From the NCBI GenBank assembly GCA_002374095.1, contig DFKY01000011.1, forward strand, positions 1 through 28,063: a stretch of 28,063 nucleotides of DNA, given 5' to 3'. The notes under the pieces are model-generated. The model was not told where the DNA came from. It saw only the letters and a program-made list of their open reading frames with translations, and did no database searches. A program made the translations under genes and the position numbers. Each line of letters opens with the position of its first letter. Within the stretch, counting starts at the first letter, position 1. This DNA is from Lachnospiraceae bacterium UBA3633. Its GTDB lineage: Bacteria; Bacillota; Clostridia; Lachnospirales; Lachnospiraceae. Of the stretch, positions 21,444 through 28,063 are shown one piece after another.

Positions 21444-22798
21444 TTTTCCTTCATCAATTCATTATCTATGTCTATTACATTATATCGGCTTATTGCTTCA
21501 CTAAATGCATTTATTACATCTTCCTTCTTATAAAATCCTTCTTCATTTTGACTTAATCCTTTAAAAGATAATTTATATATTGCTGGTGGATTTTTCTCGT
21601 CAAGCATCTCTATCCCTCTTAATTGCTCAACTTTTTGATAAATCAAGTCTATTGTCATGTATTCTTCTGCTGGATTTTCTTCTTTTACCCATGTACTTAG
21701 CGTCAATTTACAGCCTATAGGGGTTTTCTTTTCTATCGCATAAGGAAGATTGTATTCTTCTACGGAAAGTGCTGCAAGTAAACTTGCTACATTGGAATCA
21801 TGTCCACACAGAAAGGTAAACTTCCTCTTATCATTTTTTATTTCTTTTAATATTTCTTTGAGAAGAGGGTTCGCTACATTTGTTGCAACCAAAGGTGCTG
21901 TAAAAAGCACGTCCTCATATACATCTCTTACTTCTGTAATCTTTTCCCAGTCTTCAAAAGGTATATTTTTCCCAAATGAAGCTTCTCTATCATCACTTTC
22001 ATAATATTGAAAAGTAAGAGCATCACTAACTTTACATGCAAGATTTAACGAGCCTTTCACTTTAGGCTCTTCACCTTCTTTTAATACAAACTCTGAATCA
22101 TCTATTTTAAATTCTATAAAATTTCCTTCTTTATATTCTTTTGATTCTTTTACATCTATCACATCTTCTATCAATTTATAATCTGGCTTAAGTCTCTCTG
22201 TCTTCTTTGAAAATATTTCTTCCATCTGATTTGTAGCAGCATCTACAAATTTATCGTCTATATTGGTAAGGATAGGGTTGAATACTGGGTCCATCTCATT
22301 AAATTTCATATGATGCTCTATATCCATATCGCTTACAGGAAAAAGTCCTGTCAAAAAGTAATTTGCTGTCGCAAGAGTTCTCTGCATTGAATTGGCATAA
22401 ATACGCACTTCATCTGTTGATACATTTATATTTTTAGGGTCATAATTATCTTCAAATAATTTTTCTTTCACAAGCCACTTTCTAAAATACTGACCCATCT
22501 CTGTCTCAAGCACACCACCTCTTATAGATAGTTCACTTGAATTAGATGTCCAGTCAAACCACTCGTGCGGTGTCATGTCATATACAGCTGAACCCTCTTT
22601 GGTAAGTGGCGATCTCACATTATGTCTACTAAAAACCACTACTTGCTTTAATCTATAGCCATCGGCATTGCGCTGTGACAACTCTTCTTTCCCATAGTGA
22701 GAGCCCTCATTCTTGCTTTCATATATACTATATGCATTACAACTCGAGAAAAGCAGTATAAATACACTCATCAATAACAACAATGACTTCTTTAACAT
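21440..22798 (-). CDS. Histidine acid phosphatase lipoprotein (glucose-1-phosphatase/phytase-like)
   Basis: A 452-residue branch-2 histidine phosphatase. The signal peptide ends in lipobox FSSC (C20). The catalytic motif is RHNVRSP (R58, H59, R62), the RHNxRxP variant also found in E. coli glucose-1-phosphatase Agp, and the C-terminal proton-donor motif is CGHDSN. ANSMQRTLATANYF carries the further active-site arginine. Likely removes phosphate from sugar phosphates or inositol phosphates outside the cell. ATG 22798 follows AAGAGGAGTCAAT. It has its own promoter and is divergent from livK. Confidence 0.9.
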   Translation of the reverse strand: MLKKSLLLLMSVFILLFSSCNAYSIYESKNEGSHYGKEELSQRNADGYRLKQVVVFSRHNVRSPLTKEGSAVYDMTPHEWFDWTSNSSELSIRGGVLETEMGQYFRKWLVKEKLFEDNYDPKNINVSTDEVRIYANSMQRTLATANYFLTGLFPVSDMDIEHHMKFNEMDPVFNPILTNIDDKFVDAATNQMEEIFSKKTERLKPDYKLIEDVIDVKESKEYKEGNFIEFKIDDSEFVLKEGEEPKVKGSLNLACKVSDALTFQYYESDDREASFGKNIPFEDWEKITEVRDVYEDVLFTAPLVATNVANPLLKEILKEIKNDKRKFTFLCGHDSNVASLLAALSVEEYNLPYAIEKKTPIGCKLTLSTWVKEENPAEEYMTIDLIYQKVEQLRGIEMLDEKNPPAIYKLSFKGLSQNEEGFYKKEDVINAFSEAISRYNVIDIDNELMKEN

Positions 22799-22857
22799 AT
22801 TGACTCCTCTTACTTTTTGTGGCTTTTTGCTTTATTTTTAAGCCTTTTTATACTTTC

Positions 22858-22886
22858 ATTATATCAAAATATGATACCTTTGACAA
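22858..22886 (-). promoter_or_regulatory. Promoter of the histidine phosphatase gene
   Basis: On the minus strand TTGTCA (22881-22886), 17-base spacer, TATAAT (22858-22863). Confidence 0.8.
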
Positions 22887-22903
22887 AGTAAGGATATAAC
22901 CTC

Positions 22904-22945
22904 AAGTTATAGGTATATAATTGCCTATGAAAAAAAGTTATAGGT
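22904..22945. repeat. Direct repeats AAGTTATAGGT upstream of livK
   Basis: AAGTTATAGGT occurs exactly at 22904-22914 and 22935-22945, starts 31 bases apart, with CCTAT (22924-22928) in inverted orientation between them. The second copy ends three bases before the livK -35 box. These are candidate binding sites for a regulator of the liv operon. Confidence 0.45.
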
Positions 22946-22948
22946 TTC

Positions 22949-22977
22949 TTGCAAAATTTCTATATTTTTAGTATATT
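22949..22977 (+). promoter_or_regulatory. Promoter of the livKHMGF operon
   Basis: TTGCAA (22949-22954), 17-base spacer, TATATT (22972-22977); leader of about 25 bases with AGGAGG. Confidence 0.75.
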
Positions 22978-23008
22978 AAAAGCTCACACACTTTAGGAGG
23001 ATAATTAT

Positions 23009-24217
23009 ATGAAAAAACTTTTTTCTTTGATGCTTGCTATAGCTCTTGTTACTACGCTTTTTGCATGTGGCAATCAACAAGTAGCATCAACCACAGAAGC
23101 TCCTGCTGCAGAATCAGCAGAAACTCCTGCAACAGAACCTGTTTCAGAAAATGCAACATTTAAAGTTGGTGGTATTGGTCCTACAACTGGTGGTGCTGCT
23201 GTATACGGTCAAGCCGTAAAGAATGCTATTCAAATTGCCATAGATGAGATAAATAGTAATGGTGGTTTTAATGGTTATCAAGTAGAATATCAATTTGCAG
23301 ATGACGAGCATGATGCAGAAAAATCAGTAAATGCTTACAACTCACTTAAAGACTGGGGTATGCAGATGCTTATTGGTACTGTAACATCTTCACCTTGTAT
23401 CGCAGTTGCAAATGAAACTTCAAGTGACAATATGTTTCAAATCACACCATCTGGATCTGCTGTAGACTGTGTAGTAAACGATAATGCATTTAGAATGTGT
23501 TTCTCTGATCCCAACCAAGGTATCGCATCAGCACAATATATCAACGATCACAATCTTGCAAAAAAAGTTGGTATAATCTATGACTCATCTGATGTATATT
23601 CAACTGGTATATATGAAAAATTTGTTCAAGAATCTGAAGGTAAAAATTTTGAAATAGTTGCTGAAGAACAATTTACAGCTGATTCTAAGACTGACTTCAC
23701 AACTCAACTTACAAAGATTAAAGCTGCTGAAGCTGATCTTGTATTCCTTCCATTCTATTATTCTGAAGCTGCACTTGTACTTAATCAAGCAAAGCAGATG
23801 GGATATGCTCCTACATTCTTTGGATGTGATGGTATGGATGGTATCCTTACTCTTGATAACTTCGACAAATCTCTTGCAGAGGGACTTATGCTTCTTACTC
23901 CATTCTCTGCTGATGCAACAGATGAATTAACTGTTAACTTTGTAAAAGAATATCAAAATAGATATGGCGAAATCCCTAATCAATTCGCTGCAGATGGATA
24001 TGACTGTGCTTACACACTTAAATATGCTATTGAAAAAGCAAACCTTACTCCAGCAAGCTCTGTATCTGATATATGTGAAGCACTTAAGAGTGCTATGACA
24101 TCTATCACACAACATGGTCTTACTGGCGATAGGATAAGTTGGGAAGCAAATGGCGAGCCTAACAAGACTCCAAAAGCAGTAGTAATTGAAAATGGTGCAT
24201 ACGTTCTTGCAGATTAA
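23009..24217 (+). CDS. livK: Branched-chain amino acid ABC transporter, substrate-binding lipoprotein
   Basis: A 402-residue type I periplasmic-binding-fold protein (LivK/Leu-Ile-Val-binding family). Lipoprotein signal with lipobox LFAC (C20), then an Ala/Glu/Thr/Pro-rich linker (residues 24-50). The binding fold starts FKVGGIGPTTGGAAVYGQ, with AIDEINSNGGFNGYQVEYQFADDEHDAEKSV and GYDCAYTLKYAIEKA near the end. It captures the ligand outside the membrane and delivers it to LivH/LivM. Start ATG 23009 follows TTAGGAGGATAATT. First gene of the five-gene operon. The amino acid bound cannot be fixed from sequence. Confidence 0.95.
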   Translation: MKKLFSLMLAIALVTTLFACGNQQVASTTEAPAAESAETPATEPVSENATFKVGGIGPTTGGAAVYGQAVKNAIQIAIDEINSNGGFNGYQVEYQFADDEHDAEKSVNAYNSLKDWGMQMLIGTVTSSPCIAVANETSSDNMFQITPSGSAVDCVVNDNAFRMCFSDPNQGIASAQYINDHNLAKKVGIIYDSSDVYSTGIYEKFVQESEGKNFEIVAEEQFTADSKTDFTTQLTKIKAAEADLVFLPFYYSEAALVLNQAKQMGYAPTFFGCDGMDGILTLDNFDKSLAEGLMLLTPFSADATDELTVNFVKEYQNRYGEIPNQFAADGYDCAYTLKYAIEKANLTPASSVSDICEALKSAMTSITQHGLTGDRISWEANGEPNKTPKAVVIENGAYVLAD

Positions 24218-24223
24218 TCATTT

Positions 24224-25105
24224 ATGGATTTTTTAACATATTTAGTAAGCGGGCTAAGTCTTGGCTCTATATATGCAATTATAGCACTCGGCTATACCAT
24301 GGTATATGGTATAGCCAAGATGCTTAATTTTGCTCATGGAGATGTGCTTATGATTGGAGCATACATCTCTTTTGTTTTTATAAATCAATTAGGCCTTGAC
24401 CCTATTTTAAGCTTACTTCTTGCTTGTATATCATGCACTATTATAGGTATTGTCATAGAAAGAATTGCTTATAAACCTCTTCGTGGTGCGAACTCTCTTT
24501 CTGTACTTATCACGGCTATTGGCGTATCTTATTTCTTGCAAAATATCGCTCTTCTTATCTTTGGAGCCAATACTAAAAGTTATAAAAGTATTGTATCTTT
24601 ACCTCCACTTCACCTTTTTGACGGAAACCTCAATATATCAAGTGAAAGTATAGTTACTATACTTCTATGCATAATTATAATGATCGCCCTTACAACTTTT
24701 ATCAACAAAACTAAAATGGGACAAGCAATGCTTGCAGTATCAGAAGACAGAAGCGCAAGTACACTCATGGGAATAAATGTCAATGGAACTATAGCGATGA
24801 CTTTTGCTATAGGATCATTCCTTGCAGGTATCGCTGGTGTACTTCTATGCTCTGCATATCCTACTCTTACTCCTACTACAGGTGCTATGCCTGGTATAAA
24901 AGCATTCGTCGCTGCCGTAATTGGTGGTATCGGATCTATCCCTGGTGCATTTATAGGAGGGCTCATTCTCGGAGTTCTCGAAAACTTATCAAAAGCATAT
25001 ATATCAGCTCAACTTTCTGATGCTATAGTTTTTTCACTTCTCATTATCATGCTACTTGTAAAACCATCGGGAATACTTGGAAAAACAAGTATAGAAAAAG
25101 TATAA
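24224..25105 (+). CDS. livH: Branched-chain amino acid ABC transporter permease LivH
   Basis: A 293-residue integral membrane permease. Seen: the family N-terminus GLSLGSIYAIIALGYTMVYGIAKMLNFAHGDVLMIGAY, the central ATLMGINVNGTIAMTFAIGSFLAGIAGVL and AAVIGGIGSIPGAFIGGLILGVLE, which faces the ATPase. It begins six bases after the livK stop and has no ribosome site of its own, so it is probably coupled to livK. Confidence 0.95.
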   Translation: MDFLTYLVSGLSLGSIYAIIALGYTMVYGIAKMLNFAHGDVLMIGAYISFVFINQLGLDPILSLLLACISCTIIGIVIERIAYKPLRGANSLSVLITAIGVSYFLQNIALLIFGANTKSYKSIVSLPPLHLFDGNLNISSESIVTILLCIIIMIALTTFINKTKMGQAMLAVSEDRSASTLMGINVNGTIAMTFAIGSFLAGIAGVLLCSAYPTLTPTTGAMPGIKAFVAAVIGGIGSIPGAFIGGLILGVLENLSKAYISAQLSDAIVFSLLIIMLLVKPSGILGKTSIEKV

Positions 25106-25106
25106 T

Positions 25107-26195
25107 ATGGATTTATTAAAAAAGAGACAACTTAAAAAGTTTAGATATAACTTAAGCACTTATCTCATGATAATAATTGCTTATGCTATAATTATGCTTT
25201 TATCATTTCAAGGAAAGATTTCTTCTCTCTTAAATGGTCTTCTTGTTCCTTTTTGCACTTATTCAATCCTTGCTGTATCTCTCAATCTCGTAGTAGGTAT
25301 AAGCGGAGAACTTAGTCTTGGGCATGCAGGATTTATGTGTATCGGGGCTTTCTCAAGTGCAATATTTACAAGATACATGAAATTTCTTGGAGTTGAAGGT
25401 CTATATCTTTTTGTTATAGCGATAATTATAGGTGCTGTATCTGCTGCCGTCTTTGGTCTACTTATAGGAATCCCTGTACTTAGACTTAAAGGCGATTACC
25501 TTGCCATAGTCACTCTTGCATTTGGTGAAATCATTAAAAATATAGTCAATGCTATATACCTTGGCTTTGACGAGCATGGTGCACATATTTCTCTTAAAAA
25601 TGCTATGGATTTAGGTCTTTCTGATAAAGGCTTTATCGTCATAAAAGGCGCGCAAGGTATCACAGGTACCCCTCACTACTCTTCTTTCACAGCCGGCGTT
25701 ATACTTCTACTTATAGTTGTTACTATCATACTCAATCTTATAAATTCAAGAACAGGAAGAAATATAAAAGCACTTCGCGACAATCGTATAGCTGCAGAAT
25801 CAGTCGGTATAAGTGCTATGAAATATAAACTTATAGCATTTATCATAGCAAGTAGTATGGCTGGTGTCGCAGGTGTCTTGTATGCACATAATCTTACTAC
25901 CCTTACTGCTCTTCCTAAAAACTTTGGTTATAATATGTCGATAACTATACTTGTATTCGTTGTACTTGGCGGTATGGGGAAAATTAGAGGATCAATAATT
26001 GCAGCTGTCATCCTTACTCTTCTTCCAGAAATGTTAAGAAGTCTTCAAGACTATAGAATGCTTATATATTCTATCGTTCTTATATGTGTCATGATATTTA
26101 CCTCTGCTCCTTCAATGAAACAATATATAGAAGTTGCTAAAAGCAAATTAAAACACATTAGAAAAAGCTTTTCAAAAAGTAAGGAGGGCATATAG
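25107..26195 (+). CDS. livM: Branched-chain amino acid ABC transporter permease LivM
   Basis: A 362-residue membrane permease, partner of LivH. Seen: LNLVVGISGELSLGHAGFMCIGAF near the N-terminus, the RLKGDYLAIVTLAFGEI block, NRIAAESVGISAMKYKLIAFIIASSMAGVAG, and VLGGMGKIRGSIIAAVILTLLPE. The C-terminal tail is lysine-rich (last 25 residues). One base separates it from the livH stop (TAATATG); no ribosome site is evident. Confidence 0.95.
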   Translation: MDLLKKRQLKKFRYNLSTYLMIIIAYAIIMLLSFQGKISSLLNGLLVPFCTYSILAVSLNLVVGISGELSLGHAGFMCIGAFSSAIFTRYMKFLGVEGLYLFVIAIIIGAVSAAVFGLLIGIPVLRLKGDYLAIVTLAFGEIIKNIVNAIYLGFDEHGAHISLKNAMDLGLSDKGFIVIKGAQGITGTPHYSSFTAGVILLLIVVTIILNLINSRTGRNIKALRDNRIAAESVGISAMKYKLIAFIIASSMAGVAGVLYAHNLTTLTALPKNFGYNMSITILVFVVLGGMGKIRGSIIAAVILTLLPEMLRSLQDYRMLIYSIVLICVMIFTSAPSMKQYIEVAKSKLKHIRKSFSKSKEGI

Positions 26196-26966
26196 ATGAA
26201 AGATAATATAATGCTCTCTGTCAAAAACTTATCAATCACTTTTGGCGGACTTCACGCTGTAGAAAACTTTAATCTTGATATAAGAGAAAACGAGCTCTAT
26301 GGACTTATTGGTCCAAATGGTGCAGGAAAGACAACTATTTTTAATCTGCTTACAGGTGTATATAAACCCACCACTGGATCTATCACTTTAAATGGAGTCA
26401 ATAAAATCGAAGGTAAAAATACTATAGAAATCAACAAGATGGGTATCGCAAGAACTTTCCAAAATATCCGTCTTTTCAATCAACTTACAGTTCACGACAA
26501 TGTAAAGATAGCTTTACAAAATAAATATAGATACTCTACTATCTCTGGAATACTTAGGCTTACACGATATAGAAGATATGAAGCACTTATGGATGAAGAG
26601 GCTCTTGCTCTTCTTAAAGTCTTCAACCTTGAAAATGAAGCTACTATGAAATCTTCTAATCTTCCATATGGAAAGCAAAGAAAACTTGAGATAGCAAGAG
26701 CTATCGCTACAAATCCTAAAGTCCTACTTCTTGATGAACCAGCAGCAGGAATGAATGAAAACGAGACAAAAGAACTTATGAATACTATAAAGCTCGTAAA
26801 AGATAAATTCAATATGACTATCCTTCTTATAGAGCATGATATGAAACTTGTAAAAGGTATCTGCGAAGAACTTACTGTGCTTAACTTTGGAAAGGTACTT
26901 GCACAAGGTCCTACTGATGAAGTTCTAAAAAATAAAGAAGTTATAAAAGCATATCTTGGAGAATAA
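26196..26966 (+). CDS. livG: Branched-chain amino acid ABC transporter ATPase LivG
   Basis: A 256-residue ABC ATPase. Walker A GPNGAGKTT, Q-loop in ARTFQNIRLF, the LivG-type signature LPYGKQRKLEIARAIA in place of LSGGQ, Walker B VLLLDEPAAGMN and H-loop IEHDM. It couples ATP hydrolysis to transport through LivH/LivM. ATG follows at once on the livM stop, with AAGGAGGGC as ribosome site inside the end of livM. Confidence 0.96.
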   Translation: MKDNIMLSVKNLSITFGGLHAVENFNLDIRENELYGLIGPNGAGKTTIFNLLTGVYKPTTGSITLNGVNKIEGKNTIEINKMGIARTFQNIRLFNQLTVHDNVKIALQNKYRYSTISGILRLTRYRRYEALMDEEALALLKVFNLENEATMKSSNLPYGKQRKLEIARAIATNPKVLLLDEPAAGMNENETKELMNTIKLVKDKFNMTILLIEHDMKLVKGICEELTVLNFGKVLAQGPTDEVLKNKEVIKAYLGE

Positions 26967-26967
26967 A

Positions 26968-27678
26968 ATGGTTCTACTTGATGTTAAAAAATTAAATGTA
27001 TATTATGGTATGATACATGCTGTAAAAGATGTGAGTTTTTCTGTAAACGAAGGCGATATAGTGACTCTTATCGGGGCCAATGGCGCAGGGAAGACCACTA
27101 TCCTTCAGACTCTCACAGGCATAGTTCCTATAAAGTCAGGAAAAGTAAAATACCATGGAAAAGATATATCAAAAAAACTTAATCACAAACTTGTAAATGA
27201 TGGTATAGCTCATGTCCCAGAAGGAAGAAGAATTTTTGCATCTCTTTCTGTATATCAAAACTTAAAACTTGGTGCATTCACAAGAAATAATCGTGAAGAG
27301 ATTGAAGAAAGTCTTGAAAATGTATATAAAAAATTTCCTATATTGAAAGAAAGATCTAAGCAGCTCGCAGGTACACTATCAGGTGGTGAGCAACAAATGC
27401 TTGCAGTTGGAAGAGCTCTTATGTCAAAGCCAAAGCTTCTCTTTCTTGATGAACCATCTATGGGACTTTCTCCAATATATGTCAATACAATTTTCGACAT
27501 CATAGAAGAAGTCCATAAGGAAGGTGTATCAATACTTCTCGTAGAACAAAATGCTAAAAAGGCTCTATCAATCGCCACCAAAGCCTATGTACTTGAGACT
27601 GGGAAGATAGTAAAAGAAGGTAACCCTAAAGAACTTCTTGATGACCCAGCGATAAAAGCTTCATACCTTGGAGAATAA
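26968..27678 (+). CDS. livF: Branched-chain amino acid ABC transporter ATPase LivF
   Basis: A 236-residue ABC ATPase, partner of LivG. Walker A GANGAGKTT, HVPEGRRIFASLSVYQNL, signature TLSGGEQQMLAVGRALM, Walker B LLFLDEPSMGLSP and VEQNAKKALSIA. The ATG at 26968 lies one base after the livG stop behind GGAG; an in-frame TTG at 26956 would only add four residues overlapping livG. Last gene of the operon. Confidence 0.96.
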   Translation: MVLLDVKKLNVYYGMIHAVKDVSFSVNEGDIVTLIGANGAGKTTILQTLTGIVPIKSGKVKYHGKDISKKLNHKLVNDGIAHVPEGRRIFASLSVYQNLKLGAFTRNNREEIEESLENVYKKFPILKERSKQLAGTLSGGEQQMLAVGRALMSKPKLLFLDEPSMGLSPIYVNTIFDIIEEVHKEGVSILLVEQNAKKALSIATKAYVLETGKIVKEGNPKELLDDPAIKASYLGE

Positions 27679-27709
27679 AAAAGAAACCTATGCTCAGGTT
27701 TCTTTTTTA
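27678..27709 (+). terminator. Intrinsic terminator of the liv operon
   Basis: AGAAACCT/AGGTTTCT (27682-27689/27696-27703) extended by A-T pairs and followed by TTTTT, directly behind the livF stop. It may also stop minus-strand transcription. Confidence 0.9.
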
Positions 27710-27711
27710 TG

Positions 27712-28063
27712 CTATATATCTTTTTTATCTATCACACTTATTAGGTTGCCATTATTGTCACATTTTTTATCAATTTTAAACATAAATTATCTTCTTTTAT
27801 CATAGTTTTATATCTTTGAAATATTACTTTTAATTCTCTTTTATTATCATTAAATATTATGTTTTGTCCTCTGTGTCTATGATGCCTACAACATTATCTA
27901 CATTGTCATATATAAAACTAATCATCATCAACAAAATTTGCTTCAAATATAACATTAAATAGTGAAGGTTTTTGTATGTTTTGTTTTTTCCCTGTAGAAA
28001 TTTCATAAATATTAAGTTCATTTTGTTTAAAAATATTTGAAGTTGTAACTCCAATAAAAGTTG
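27712..28063 (-). pseudogene. Frameshifted gene remnant, continues beyond the right edge
   Basis: Consecutive minus-strand frames read as one protein if frameshifts are repaired: frame 1 from the window edge to a TAG at 27918 (...GVTTSNIFKQNELNIYEIS ... EANFVDDD), frame 2 to a TAA at 27857 (SFIYDNVDNVVGIIDTEDK), then frame 1 again (NIIFNDNKRELKVIFQ ... KEDN), and a third frame ending at a TAG at 27712 (FKIDKKCDNNGNLISVIDKK). The product is not recognised. At least three single-base shifts make sequencing error less likely than decay. No other gene lies in 27710-28063. Confidence 0.6.

Noticed and set aside
22821..22856. Terminator-like GGCTT...AAGCC with T-run on the plus strand
   Set aside because: Five-base arms and no plus-strand gene upstream; it lies in the leader of the minus-strand phosphatase gene.

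Overview
The window is from a low-GC, Gram-positive-type anaerobic bacterium, most likely a Firmicute of the class Clostridia. The evidence is an AT-rich sequence with strong AGGAGG-type ribosome sites, sigma-A promoters with TGn extensions, lipoprotein signals, choline-binding-type cell-wall repeats, an L-box lysine riboswitch and the Ddh (diaminopimelate dehydrogenase) route to lysine. I cannot name the genus. No phage, transposase, tRNA, rRNA or CRISPR was seen.

Region 1 (1-2650): the 5' part of a patatin-like phospholipase gene (minus strand, cut by the window edge). It is followed by a plus-strand unit of promoter, lysine riboswitch, terminator and an NhaC-family transporter, read as a lysine importer.

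Region 2 (2661-10098): the lysine/meso-DAP cluster. The minus-strand operon is dapA-dapB-CDF metal exporter-ddh-lysC-DapF-like racemase, with lysA divergent on the plus strand. DapA, DapB, Ddh and LysA with aspartokinase give the whole Asp-to-Lys route except asd. Ddh makes an epimerase unnecessary, yet the operon ends with a DapF-fold protein that looks like the histidine racemase CntK. The CDF protein carries an NxxxD/DxxxD metal site of the Mn2+ type. lysA appears to be transcribed without a leader.

Region 3 (10124-13111): a minus-strand operon of a GT2 glycosyltransferase, gpmI and, overlapping gpmI by 4 bases, a secreted Tyr/Asn/Pro-rich protein. Just upstream of the glycosyltransferase lies a 3'-end remnant of a DegT/RfbH-type aminotransferase gene.

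Region 4 (13112-17487): accessory DNA. It holds a HepT/MntA toxin-antitoxin pair, an unknown membrane-anchored protein, a decayed gene, an orphan RfbH-type dehydrase, an Ntn-hydrolase and an RNHCP zinc protein.

Region 5 (17488-19333): class II fructose-bisphosphate aldolase (fba), placed 10 bases behind a PIN-domain toxin and its presumed antitoxin, with a short hairpin-rich leader after fba.

Region 6 (19330-22798): three exported proteins: a HAD-family phosphatase lipoprotein, a cell-wall-binding protein and a histidine-acid-phosphatase lipoprotein.

Region 7 (23009-27709): a complete livKHMGF branched-chain amino acid ABC transporter operon with promoter and terminator. The right edge (27712-28063) is a frameshifted gene remnant.

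The main interest is the unusual membership of the lysine operon (CntK-like racemase, Mn-type CDF), two promoters placed for leaderless transcription, the duplicated DegT gene tail, and fba sitting inside a toxin-antitoxin transcription unit.
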